Source of the DNA: Hymenobacter sp. DG25A
GTDB taxonomy: Bacteria > Bacteroidota > Bacteroidia > Cytophagales > Hymenobacteraceae
Direction of reading: 5' to 3'
Assembly (NCBI RefSeq): GCF_001280305.1
Contig: NZ_CP012623.1
Location: forward strand, 496,001-560,000
Length of the DNA stretch: 64,000 bases
Shown: in pieces, positions 1 through 6,968 of the stretch
How the letters are laid out: every line of letters begins with the position of its first letter
Position numbering within the stretch: the stretch's first letter is position 1
Position numbers and translations under genes: made by a program
Notes under the pieces: generated by a model
Told to the model about the DNA's origin: nothing
Databases searched by the model: none
What the model saw: the letters and a program-made list of their open reading frames with translations, nothing else

Positions 1-15
1 ACTCCCATTGCCGGC

Positions 16-375
16 TTAAGCTAGCCGCAGCCATGCTTCCAGATCGGCAGGAATAGGCATGGGTTGTTCGGCGGGCACGTTGGCGCCGCCCGTGTTGCCA
101 ATGGGTACCCGACCCACTAAAGAACCCAGAAAGCCCAGCATAACCCGCGGAATTTGGCCCAGCACTTCGCGCACGCTGCCGATGCGCAGGCCATGGCGCA
201 GCATCAGCAGGTGCACCTGGGTGTGCGGGAAAGCCCACCGCTGCCCCAGAACATGGGCGCGCTCCAAATGATGAAAGGCCATGGCAGGTTCCTGGCGCAG
301 ATAAGCGGCGCGAGCCGCTGCAAGCTCGGTGTAGTAAGGAGGCCGCAAAACGGCGGGGAGAAAAAGTGTAGCCAT
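16..375 (-). CDS. DUF3703 domain protein
   Basis: A 119-residue protein that I recognise as the DUF3703 family from the run ARAAYL...HHLERAHVLGQ near the N-terminus, HTQVHLLMLRHGLR in the middle and the ending GRVPIGNTGGANVPAEQPMPIPADLEAWL. The family has no established function. The length is normal for the family and the ATG at 375 fits the conserved start region. There is no signal peptide or clear membrane span. It is transcribed away from the next gene, with about 266 bases of spacer between them. The window starts right after its stop codon, so its downstream context is unknown. Confidence 0.85.
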   Translation of the reverse strand: MATLFLPAVLRPPYYTELAAARAAYLRQEPAMAFHHLERAHVLGQRWAFPHTQVHLLMLRHGLRIGSVREVLGQIPRVMLGFLGSLVGRVPIGNTGGANVPAEQPMPIPADLEAWLRLA

Positions 376-641
376 AAGGAAGGCAAGTTGTAGGCAGAAG
401 ACCAGCTTTTGAGGCCGCCAGTTGCCCTGGTAATGGGGTAGAAGTAGCCTTTGGGCGTTTCACCCCCAACAGGTCAACTGTTGATTCTTCAGCCGGGGAA
501 ATGCAGAAAAAGTGAACATTCGGTAGCTTCTGCCGTGTTACAAGCTGGTAACCGGCGGTAGAAACCCGCGCCGGTTGCGTTAATTTGCAGCTCCTTATGC
601 TATTTCTACTCCGCCGCTCTACAGCCCCTACGCCCTAAGCT

Positions 642-1529
642 TTGACAAACAAAGAAATAAAAGCGCTTATCTCCCTGCTCGACGACCCGGAAATTGCGCC
701 CGATATTCAGGCCAAGATCCAGACCCTGGGGGAGAGTATAGTCCCGTTTCTGGAAGAATCGTGGGAGGAGACTCTGGACCCGGCGCAGCAGCAGCGGATC
801 GAGGACCTGATTCACCACCTGCAGTTTGAGGGCTTGCAGCAGCGCCTGCGGGTGTGGCGCGACTCCGGTGGCGAAAACCTGCTGGAAGGTATGTGGCTGC
901 TCAACAGCTACCAGTATCCCGATGCCGACCTGCAGGCCCTGAACCGGGCCATTGAGCAGCTGCGCTTTGAGGCCTGGACCATGATGAAGCCCAACCTGCA
1001 CCCCGCCGATCAGGTGCAGGTGCTAAATTATGTGCTCTTCAAAACCCACAAATTCGCGGCCAATACCCAGAACTTTCACTCGCCGGCCAACTCCATGCTG
1101 CATCTGGTGCTGGAAACCCGGCGCGGCAATCCGCTTACGCTGTGCGTTATCTACCTGCTGGTGGCCCAGCGGCTGCACCTGCCGGTATATGGCGTAAACC
1201 TGCCCAACCTGTTTGTGCTCACTTTTCAGCCCACGCTGCCTACCATTGAGCCTTTCTACATCAACTGCTATAACCGCGGCCTGATTCTGTCTCGCACCGA
1301 TATTGAGCACTACATTGCCCAGCTCAACCTCACGGCCAATGACATGTTCTTCGAGCCCTGCTCGCACATTGATATTGTGCGCCGGGCATTACGGAACTTG
1401 GCCGTAAGCTTTGAAAAGATGCAGGAGCCGCGCAAAGCCGGCGAAGTAAGCCAGCTGCTGGCTATCCTGATGGAAGAAGACAAGCAGTCTATCGACTCAG
1501 AACCCGAAGAAGAAGGAGAGCAGGAGTAA
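642..1529 (+). CDS. SirB1-like transglutaminase-fold protein
   Basis: A 295-residue cytoplasmic protein resembling the SirB1/Transglut_core2 family. The best signature is the central stretch NFHSPANSMLHLVLETRRGNP followed by LTLCVIYLLVAQRLHLPVYGV (about 145-186). Cys168 lies where a transglutaminase-like nucleophile could sit, but activity is not established for this family. The C-terminus is acidic (SEPEEEGEQE). The start appears to be TTG at 642: a TAA lies in frame at 636-638 and the first in-frame ATG is near codon 84, inside the conserved part. A 7-bp hairpin (551-557 with 569-575) precedes it. Transcription probably ends at the hairpin inside the palindrome that follows. Confidence 0.75.
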   Translation: MTNKEIKALISLLDDPEIAPDIQAKIQTLGESIVPFLEESWEETLDPAQQQRIEDLIHHLQFEGLQQRLRVWRDSGGENLLEGMWLLNSYQYPDADLQALNRAIEQLRFEAWTMMKPNLHPADQVQVLNYVLFKTHKFAANTQNFHSPANSMLHLVLETRRGNPLTLCVIYLLVAQRLHLPVYGVNLPNLFVLTFQPTLPTIEPFYINCYNRGLILSRTDIEHYIAQLNLTANDMFFEPCSHIDIVRRALRNLAVSFEKMQEPRKAGEVSQLLAILMEEDKQSIDSEPEEEGEQE

Positions 1530-1534
1530 TCTCC

Positions 1535-1691
1535 CGTCATTGCGAGGCACGAAGCAATCCGTCCTCTAAAATGTACTGAACCCTCAAAAAACCAGAAAGC
1601 CCTTGGCACCTGTGCGGTAGTCAAGGGCTTTCTGGTTTAAGGAAGTGCCGGGAGTTGAAAAGGACGGATTGCTTCGTGCCTCGCAATGACG
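1535..1691. repeat. 31-bp perfect inverted repeat (palindrome type D)
   Basis: The arms at 1535-1565 and 1661-1691 are exact reverse complements over 31 bases. The left arm begins CGTCATTGCGAGGCACGAAG. The arms enclose 95 bases holding a second, shorter perfect hairpin. The right arm ends two bases before the stop codon of the GIY-YIG gene and the left arm starts five bases after the upstream stop codon, so the element fills the whole spacer. It resembles dispersed intergenic palindromes common in bacterial genomes. Copy number outside this window cannot be judged here. Confidence 0.9.
1589..1638. terminator. bidirectional hairpin terminator
   Basis: A perfect 17-bp stem (AAACCAGAAAGCCCTTG at 1589-1605 pairing with 1622-1638) and a 16-base loop. 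It is flanked by A-rich sequence on the left and T-rich on the right, as expected for intrinsic termination on both strands. It lies between the converging transglutaminase-fold and GIY-YIG genes, inside the larger palindrome. Confidence 0.75.
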
Positions 1692-1693
1692 CA

Positions 1694-2047
1694 TTAAGTC
1701 AGATCCTCATACAAATCCCGCCAGTCCGGATTAAAGCTATTTATAAGGTCCAGCTTCTTTTGCCGGGAGCCTCCTTTTAATTGTTTTTCTCTGTCAATGG
1801 CAAGGCGCGCATCAGTGTAATCCTCAAAATATACGAGCTGGTGCAGATTGTATTTCTTGGTAAAACCTTGGTGCAAGCCAGTCATATGCTCGTATACCCG
1901 GCGTTTTAAGTCATTGGTTACACCAATGTATAAAGTGCTTCTATTCTGATTTGTAAGAATATAAATAAAGTAGCGCAAAGCGTGTAAGTGCTTCCTAGAG
2001 TATTGCAGATCAGTGCATGCCAAAGAGCGAGTTGCGTCTTGATACAA
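1694..2047 (-). CDS. GIY-YIG nuclease family protein
   Basis: A small single-domain protein of the GIY-YIG superfamily (UvrC-like/YhbQ-like). Visible motifs are YFIYIL (the GIY-equivalent strand), TLYIGVTNDLKRRVYEH (YIG motif plus the conserved arginine) and a downstream glutamate in DREKQLKGGSRQKK. Family members are presumed metal-dependent endonucleases, but cellular roles are mostly unknown. The ATG at 2047 gives 117 residues. The family normally begins just before the YIL strand, so the TTG at 1978 (giving 94 residues) is a plausible alternative start. The base composition is lower in GC than the neighbours, and the stop codon abuts a 31-bp palindrome, which suggests a mobile or recently acquired unit. 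Confidence 0.85.
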   Translation of the reverse strand: MYQDATRSLACTDLQYSRKHLHALRYFIYILTNQNRSTLYIGVTNDLKRRVYEHMTGLHQGFTKKYNLHQLVYFEDYTDARLAIDREKQLKGGSRQKKLDLINSFNPDWRDLYEDLT

Positions 2048-2070
2048 TCTCGCAAAGCAGCTAGCTCAGC

Positions 2071-2685
2071 TTAGTTTTTCTTGATCAGACACCCGGCGGC
2101 CCGCTGGTAGGCCACGCCGGCGGGGCGGCCGGCCGTGAGGTTGGCCAGCACCGTACCCAGGTAGTTTTCTTTTACATAGGCCTCCATCTGCGGGTTATCG
2201 TCGATGGCGCCTTTGTAGCGCACCACAAAGCCATTGCTGCTGGGTTGCAGCACTACAACCTCGGGCGTTTTGGTGGCGCCCAGCAGGCTGCTCACCTTCT
2301 GGCTGTCGTCTCGCAGATAGGTAAGGTTATTGGCGCTGCCCGATTTGATTTTGAGCTTTTCGGTTTCCCCTTCGGCCGCGCTGGCTTCCAGGTTAATGGG
2401 CGTATCAATAAACAGGAATTCTACGCCCTTGCTGCCGTAGGTGGTAGCCAGCTTGCTCAGGCGGTCCTGGTAGAGCTTGGAGAAGGGGCAGCTTTGGCTG
2501 ATGAACACTACCACCACGGCTTTACTGCTAGCATAGCTGCTGAGCTTCACGTCGGCGTTGGCGGCATTCTTCAGGGTGAAGTCGGCGACGGTACCGCCCG
2601 TAGACTGGGCCCGAACGGTGCCCACGGCCACCACTCCAAACAAGAGGGCAGCGGCCAGAGCCAGAGAAATACGGCGGAAAGACAT
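2071..2685 (-). CDS. exported redoxin-like protein with one-cysteine active-site motif
   Basis: A thioredoxin-fold AhpC/TSA-type protein. I start it at ATG 2685 because this gives a clean signal peptide (MSFRRISLALAAALLFGVVAVGTVRA, cut near AQS); an upstream ATG at 2736 would add 17 poorly fitting residues. The mature part opens with VADFTLKNAANADVKLSSY, typical of redoxins, and carries SQSCPFSK where thioredoxins have CxxC, leaving a single Cys66. A second cysteine (Cys199) sits in the C-terminal AAGCLIKKN tail, which related periplasmic redoxins also have. It may act as a peroxiredoxin-like or regulatory protein; the true reaction is unknown. Ten bases separate it from the upstream transferase gene, so the two likely form an operon. 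Confidence 0.8.
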   Translation of the reverse strand: MSFRRISLALAAALLFGVVAVGTVRAQSTGGTVADFTLKNAANADVKLSSYASSKAVVVVFISQSCPFSKLYQDRLSKLATTYGSKGVEFLFIDTPINLEASAAEGETEKLKIKSGSANNLTYLRDDSQKVSSLLGATKTPEVVVLQPSSNGFVVRYKGAIDDNPQMEAYVKENYLGTVLANLTAGRPAGVAYQRAAGCLIKKN

Positions 2686-2695
2686 AGCAAAGAAT

Positions 2696-3358
2696 TTAGG
2701 AAAGGGGAGAGGCATCGAGGGTGTATGTGAGTACATACGAAGAAGATAGGCGCTGGTAGTGAATCTGGTGTTGGCTGCGGGAGTTTTCTGTGAGCAGGTG
2801 CCCCGTCAAAACACCGGCCTCCCGCAGCCTAAACGGGTTGAGCTGAATATGCTCCTTAAACACCAGAGCGCGGCGGCTATGCAGTTTGTACAGGGTTTCC
2901 TTGGCACTCCAATAGAGACTGTGCTTTACTACATCGTCGCCGGCATCGGCCCGTTCCGTTTCCGATAGAAACCGCGAGGCCAATTGTTGCGCTTTGGGAC
3001 GTACTAGCTCAACATCTGTGCCAACGCGCCCCCGGGTAGAAAGCAAAGCGGCCACCCACTCGCCAGAGTGCGAGAGTGAAACTGCCAATTCGGGCCGTTC
3101 CGGGAAGAAAGGGCGCCCGTTGGCATCGTTCAGCAGCACCATAGAAGGGGCCAAAGAAAATTCAGCGAGCAGCTGGTGGGCCAGCACCCGGCCCGCCAGC
3201 CATTGCTGGGCGCGGGCAGCATCCCGGCCCGCCGGTAAGAGCGGCTCATAAGGCGCTGCCTGGGGAAGGGCTTCCCATAACTGCTCCGCTGGCTCCGTGA
3301 GGTGCCACAGGCCCAGCAGGGTGTGGTCGGCAACGTGTTCAAGGGAGTGTAGCGGCAT
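2696..3358 (-). CDS. 4'-phosphopantetheinyl transferase superfamily protein
   Basis: A Sfp/AcpS-type enzyme that transfers phosphopantetheine from CoA to a carrier-protein serine. Diagnostic motifs are GRPFFPERPELAVSLSHSGEW, GRVGTDVELV (Mg-binding Asp and Glu) and WSAKETLYKL (catalytic Lys). From ATG 3358 (MPLHSLEHVAD) it has 220 residues, the usual size for the family; an upstream start at 3430 adds 24 residues of low-quality sequence. No polyketide or peptide synthetase gene lies nearby, so the target is probably the fatty-acid acyl carrier protein. It is divergent from the WD40 gene. Confidence 0.88.
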   Translation of the reverse strand: MPLHSLEHVADHTLLGLWHLTEPAEQLWEALPQAAPYEPLLPAGRDAARAQQWLAGRVLAHQLLAEFSLAPSMVLLNDANGRPFFPERPELAVSLSHSGEWVAALLSTRGRVGTDVELVRPKAQQLASRFLSETERADAGDDVVKHSLYWSAKETLYKLHSRRALVFKEHIQLNPFRLREAGVLTGHLLTENSRSQHQIHYQRLSSSYVLTYTLDASPLS

Positions 3359-3462
3359 AGCAGATAAAGCAGGGGCTGCGTTAGAGCCAGAATAGGGTGC
3401 CTGGAAGCAGGGTAAAGCGCTGCTGGCCAAAACTGCCGTAATTTCGCCCTAAATCCAATGGT

Positions 3463-4392
3463 ATGTCCACGCTTTTTAGACCGCAGGCCGAGAAACTAGC
3501 CACCCTCACCGGGCACCGCGACTGTGTGTATGCGCTGGCCGGCGCTCCTGATTCCACCTCCGTCTACTCCGCCGGTACCGATGGATTTGTGGTGGAATGG
3601 GACCTGGAAAACCCGGAGCGCGACGGGGAATTGGTGGCCCGGGTAGAAAACTCGGTATACGCCCTGAAATATCTTCCCGAGCGCGGCCTGCTCCTCATCG
3701 GCCACAACTTTCAGGGCGTGCAGGCCATTGATCTGAAAGCCCGCCAGCTGATCTTTGCCACTGCGCTGCCCCCGGCCGCCATTTTTGATATTGCTTATTC
3801 GGAATCCCGGCAGCGGGTGTACGTGGCCCTGGGCAACGGTACCCTGGCCGTGCTGCATGCCGCCGACTTAAGCCTGGAGCACCTGGTTCCGCTCTCCCAC
3901 AAAAGCCTGCGCTGCCTGATCCTGCACGAAGAGCGCCAGGAGCTGGCCATAGGCGGCTCCGACCACCTGGTGCACATCCTCGATCTGGAAACTCTAACGC
4001 CAAAACAGGTGATTCCCGGCGCTACCAGCTCCGTGTTCAGCGTTTGCTACTCCCCCGATGGCCGCTACCTGCTCACGGCTGGCCGCGATGCGCACCTGCG
4101 CGTGTGGGATGTGGCCGCGGGCTACACCGAGCACCTGAGTGTAGTGGCCCATCTGTTCGCCATCAACCACGTTATCTATAGCCCCGACGGGCGCTATGTA
4201 GCCACCTGCAGCATGGATAAATCCATTAAGCTCTGGGATGCCACCGGCTTCCGGCTGCTGCGTGTGCTGGACCGGGCCCGGCACGCCGGCCATGGCACTT
4301 CCGTGAACAAGTTATTTTGGTCAGCCCATCGAAATAGGCTAGTTTCGTGTAGCGACGACCGTACCCTGGCCGTATGGCAGGTGAGTGAATAA
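3463..4392 (+). CDS. WD40 repeat beta-propeller protein
   Basis: A 309-residue cytoplasmic protein made of WD40 repeats. The clearest are GHRDCVYALAGAPD...VVEWDL near the start, VFSVCYSPDGRYLLTAGRDAHLRVWDV, INHVIYSPDGRYVATCSMDKSIKLWDA and the last one ending in DRTLAVWQV. These domains serve as protein-binding platforms; no enzymatic domain is present and the partner is unknown. A near-consensus promoter element TAATTTCG lies at 3439-3446, so the leader would be only about ten bases. The next gene starts 111 bases downstream on the same strand. Confidence 0.85.
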   Translation: MSTLFRPQAEKLATLTGHRDCVYALAGAPDSTSVYSAGTDGFVVEWDLENPERDGELVARVENSVYALKYLPERGLLLIGHNFQGVQAIDLKARQLIFATALPPAAIFDIAYSESRQRVYVALGNGTLAVLHAADLSLEHLVPLSHKSLRCLILHEERQELAIGGSDHLVHILDLETLTPKQVIPGATSSVFSVCYSPDGRYLLTAGRDAHLRVWDVAAGYTEHLSVVAHLFAINHVIYSPDGRYVATCSMDKSIKLWDATGFRLLRVLDRARHAGHGTSVNKLFWSAHRNRLVSCSDDRTLAVWQVSE

Positions 4393-4503
4393 TGATTTAG
4401 TACGGAGGTGGGGTTGTGAGTGCTAGGGCGCTGCCAGCGCCCGCCAGACACTTCTTTTTTTCATGCGCTTCCCAGAGCTACCACCCAGCAACAAGCATCC
4501 AAA

Positions 4504-5517
4504 ATGAAAATTACCGCTCTCGATATCCGGCAGAAGACCTTTGAAAAATCCTTTCGGGGGGTAGACAAAGATGAAGTTCAAGCATTCCTGCTCCAGCTCT
4601 CCCAGCAGTGGGAGCGAATGGGCGATGAAAACCGGGAGCTGCGCATGAAGCTGGACCACGCCACCCAGGACGTGCAGAAAATGCGCGAAGTGGAATCGTC
4701 CCTGTACCGCACTCTGAAAACTGCCGAGGATACCGGCAACAGCATCACGGAGCAAGCCCAGCGCGACGCCGAGCTGCGCATTCGCGAAGCCCAACTGAAG
4801 GCCGAGCAACTGCTGGCCGATGCCCGTCAGAAGGCCCGCTCCGTGGTAGATGAAGCCTACAAGCAAGCCGAAAAAACCGTTGCCGACATGCAGGCTGAGG
4901 TAAGTGCCCTGGGCCAGGAGCACCAGCGGCTGGAAGGCGTACTGGAAAGCCTGGTGCGCGACCTGCAGCACCTGGCCACCGATGCCCTGGAGAAAGTTGA
5001 GAAAAGCCGCAACCGGCCAAAATCCTCCACTTCTGCCATCCTTTCGCGGGCAGCCAGCGTAAAGGTGAATCGACCCGATTCATCCTCCGAAAGCGCTACT
5101 ACTATGTTCGTGAATACATCAGCTACCTCATCAGCGGCGGCCGTAGGCAGCCCGGCAGCCCGCCCGGCCATGGTCAGTGGCGGTAACGATGCTACCAATG
5201 CGGCCCGCCCCGCTACGGCGCAGCCCGGCAGCTATAACCCCAAGCCCGGCCAGCAACCCGACCCCGGTGCTCCGGCCCAAACCCCCGGCCCCGATATCAA
5301 GCCAAACCCGGCTCCGCACGAAAACCCGGGCATCAGCGACCCTTCCCGCATTTACCAGCCCGAGCCCGCCCGGGTTCCGGACCCCACCGGCCCCCGCGTA
5401 GAGCCCACCGCCCCTGATATCCGCCCGGTTTCGCCCGATCATCCGGAAATCACCCAGCCTTCCCCTACGCGGCACTCCGCCACGCAAACGGAGAAGTCTT
5501 TCTTCGACGAAATCTAA
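4504..5517 (+). CDS. DivIVA-domain coiled-coil protein
   Basis: The ATG at 4504 starts MKITALDIRQKTFEKSFRG followed by VDKDEVQAFL, a canonical DivIVA N-terminal lipid/polar-targeting domain. Coiled coil follows to about residue 165 (EAQLKAEQLLADARQKARSV). The C-terminal half is low-complexity, rich in Pro, Ala and Ser (many P-x-P units), and probably unstructured. DivIVA proteins organise cell poles, septa or cell-wall machinery in Gram-positives; the role in Bacteroidota is unsettled. Total 337 residues. It is followed by four spaced CGGATT copies and a strong terminator, so this is a transcript end. An upstream in-frame start at 4420 would add 28 residues lacking family similarity. Confidence 0.85.
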   Translation: MKITALDIRQKTFEKSFRGVDKDEVQAFLLQLSQQWERMGDENRELRMKLDHATQDVQKMREVESSLYRTLKTAEDTGNSITEQAQRDAELRIREAQLKAEQLLADARQKARSVVDEAYKQAEKTVADMQAEVSALGQEHQRLEGVLESLVRDLQHLATDALEKVEKSRNRPKSSTSAILSRAASVKVNRPDSSSESATTMFVNTSATSSAAAVGSPAARPAMVSGGNDATNAARPATAQPGSYNPKPGQQPDPGAPAQTPGPDIKPNPAPHENPGISDPSRIYQPEPARVPDPTGPRVEPTAPDIRPVSPDHPEITQPSPTRHSATQTEKSFFDEI

Positions 5518-5521
5518 ATCA

Positions 5522-5555
5522 CGGATTCTTCGGATTCATCCGGATTTCACGGATT
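5522..5555. repeat. four spaced CGGATT copies
   Basis: CGGATT occurs at 5522, 5531, 5541 and 5550, i.e. at 9-10 base intervals, directly after the DivIVA stop codon and before its terminator. The spacing is near one helical turn. No function can be assigned from sequence. Confidence 0.7.
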
Positions 5556-5563
5556 TTGTGAAT

Positions 5564-5601
5564 AAAGAAAAAGCCTACCCAATCGGGTGGGCTTTTTCTT
5601 T
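5564..5601. terminator. terminator after DivIVA gene
   Basis: AAAGAAAAAGCCTACCC (5564-5580) pairs with the sequence at 5585-5601 with one G-T wobble and a 4-base loop. The T-rich right arm makes it a good intrinsic terminator for the plus strand. Confidence 0.85.
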
Positions 5602-5647
5602 GTGGTTTAAAATCGTTCATGCTTACTCTTCAGCCCTCATCCTACGC

Positions 5648-5711
5648 CGTCATGTGGAGCATTCTGCGCATCAAGCAGAGGATCGGGACATCTCGCGTGC
5701 TGATGTTGCTA
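5648..5711. repeat. type B palindrome, left half only
   Basis: Starts CGTCATGTGGAGCATTCTGC and runs into CATCTCGCGTGCTGATGTTG. By hand alignment 44 of 53 bases match the left half of the composite element at 14341-14393, and the end matches the elements at 25541 and 27796. The matching right half, present at 14514-14550, is not recognisable here, so the outer palindrome is decayed. Confidence 0.75.
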
Positions 5712-5739
5712 TGGTATCTCAGTTGCAATTCTTCCCTTA

Positions 5740-5845
5740 TTGTCATCCTGAGGCGGTAGCCGAAGGACCTTATCACGTTAGAAAGAGTCGTTGTTACGCT
5801 AGTTGTTCAGCTGTGAGAAGGTCCTTCGCAAGCTCAGGATGACAA
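5740..5845. repeat. type A palindrome
   Basis: An imperfect inverted repeat: the left arm TTGTCATCCTGAGGCGG...GAAGGACCTT at 5740-5771 pairs with AAGGTCCTTCGCAAGCTCAG continuing to 5845. The loop contains GAGTCGTTGTTACG, also found in the loops of the copies at 14400-14497 and 42275-42395. The conserved loop shows this is a true repeated element and not three unrelated hairpins. Confidence 0.9.
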
Positions 5846-6040
5846 CTGAGTGAGGATGAGAGCTAGAATTAATAGCAGCTAATAAGAATTACAGCTAGGA
5901 AATAATTGTCTGTGAAATATTTGGCTATGCTCCGCAAGCCGCAAGAGGTAGCAGTTTTAAGGTGCCAATAGCTTAAACCGGCTTTTCATTTCAGAACTTG
6001 CCGCTCCCGTTTCACTACTCACCAATTCACACCTCACCAC

Positions 6041-6409
6041 ATGGGCCAGATTGCACTGGAAGGCATGGAGTTTTTCGCGTTTCACGGCTACTATGACGAG
6101 GAGCAGAAAATCGGCAATAAGTATGGGGTAGACCTGTACATCCGGACGGATCTGTACGCCGCCGGAACCTCAGATAAGCTGCACGAGACGGTGAACTACG
6201 AAGTGCTCTACCGTATGGTGCGTGAGGAAATGCAGGCGCCAGCGCGGCTGCTGGAGCACCTGGGGCACCGGGTAATAGACCGGGTGCTGGAAGAGTTTCC
6301 CCACGTGCTGTCCGTGAAAGTGAAGGTAGCCAAGTTTAACCCGCCGCTAGGCGGCATCTGCCGGCGTGCCCAGATTACGCTGGTGCGCAAACGGGCCGGG
6401 CAACGCTAG
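6041..6409 (+). CDS. folB: dihydroneopterin aldolase
   Basis: Catalyses retro-aldol cleavage of 7,8-dihydroneopterin to 6-hydroxymethyl-7,8-dihydropterin and glycolaldehyde in folate synthesis. The 122-residue length is normal. By hand alignment with the family, FHGYYDEEQKIG supplies the conserved Glu21, LLEHLGHRVIDRV matches the usual helix, and VKVAKFNPPLGG carries the catalytic Lys98. The ATG at 6041 is followed at once by the conserved GQIALEGMEF strand. No other folate gene is adjacent. The downstream gene is a separate unit with its own promoter. Confidence 0.93.
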   Translation: MGQIALEGMEFFAFHGYYDEEQKIGNKYGVDLYIRTDLYAAGTSDKLHETVNYEVLYRMVREEMQAPARLLEHLGHRVIDRVLEEFPHVLSVKVKVAKFNPPLGGICRRAQITLVRKRAGQR

Positions 6410-6476
6410 CCCGCGTTTTCGGGTCTTTGCTGGAAAACCGGTTTTAAAGCCTGATCTTCTGTTGAATAAAATATTG

Positions 6477-6550
6477 TACGAAAAATATCGTAGATAAAAC
6501 TTGACTCTACGAATCAATTCGTATATGTTTGATGTACGAACCACTTCGTA
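6477..6550. promoter_or_regulatory. three 16-bp operators, probable BlaI-type sites
   Basis: Three copies of the palindrome TACGAA-N4-TTCGTA lie at 6477-6492 (one mismatch, TACGAAAAATATCGTA), 6508-6523 (TACGAATCAATTCGTA) and 6535-6550 (TACGAACCACTTCGTA). Their centres are 31 and 27 bases apart, close to three helical turns. They sit directly upstream of the BlaI-family gene. The middle copy lies between the predicted -33 and -7 elements and the third covers the expected transcription start, the layout for repression and autoregulation. Assigning the sites to this BlaI protein is inference from position and symmetry. Confidence 0.88.
6501..6531 (+). promoter_or_regulatory. Bacteroidota-type promoter of the blaI-M56 operon
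   Basis: TTGAC at 6501-6505 and TATGTTTG at 6524-6531 match the -33 (TTG) and -7 (TAnnTTTG) elements of the Bacteroidota primary sigma factor, with 20 bases between TTG and TA. The start of transcription would be about 6537, giving a leader of about 33 bases. The elements interleave with the three operators. Confidence 0.8.
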
Positions 6551-6569
6551 CGACCAACCTTTCTGAGCT

Positions 6570-6968
6570 ATGAGTAAATCCCCGCCCCCCAAGCCTACCG
6601 AATCGGAGTTGGAAATTCTGCAGGTGCTGTGGCAGCACGGCCCCAGCACCGTGCGGTTTGTGAACGACGACCTCAGCCAACACCGGGAAATAGGCTACAC
6701 CACCACCCTGAAGCTGTTGCAGCTGATGCTGGACAAAGGCCTAGTGCAGCGCGATGATGCCACCAAGACCCACGTGTACCGCGCCGCCGTGCGCCAGGAA
6801 GAAACCCAGGGGCTGCTGCTGGACCGTTTCGTGGAAGCCACCTTCGGCGGCTCGGCCCTGAAGCTGGTAATGCAGGCCCTCGGCAACCGCCGCACCTCCC
6901 GCGAAGAGCTGGACCAGATCCGGACGCTACTGGACGAAATCGAAAACACTAAAGGCGAAGCACAATGA
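6570..6968 (+). CDS. blaI: BlaI/MecI/CopY family repressor
   Basis: A 132-residue winged-helix repressor. KPTESELEILQVLWQHGPST and TTTLKLLQLMLDKGLVQRDD are the typical BlaI helix-turn-helix and wing, and the C-terminal half (GSALKLVMQALGNRR...LDQIRTLLDEIE) is the dimerisation region. It overlaps the downstream M56 peptidase gene by four bases (ATGA), implying translational coupling. In known systems a BlaR1-like M56 protein triggers cleavage of BlaI to relieve repression. Three operator-like palindromes upstream suggest it controls its own operon. No beta-lactamase gene is nearby, so the regulated trait is unknown. Confidence 0.92.
   Translation: MSKSPPPKPTESELEILQVLWQHGPSTVRFVNDDLSQHREIGYTTTLKLLQLMLDKGLVQRDDATKTHVYRAAVRQEETQGLLLDRFVEATFGGSALKLVMQALGNRRTSREELDQIRTLLDEIENTKGEAQ

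Larger units (their letters stand above)
5518..6040. other. 523-base gene-free spacer
   Basis: Between the DivIVA gene and folB there is no credible coding region. It contains the CGGATT copies, the terminator, a type B palindrome half and a complete type A palindrome (entries nearby). From about 5850 to 6040 I see only moderately AT-rich sequence. It should contain the folB promoter, but no clear TAnnTTTG element stands out. Confidence 0.7.
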
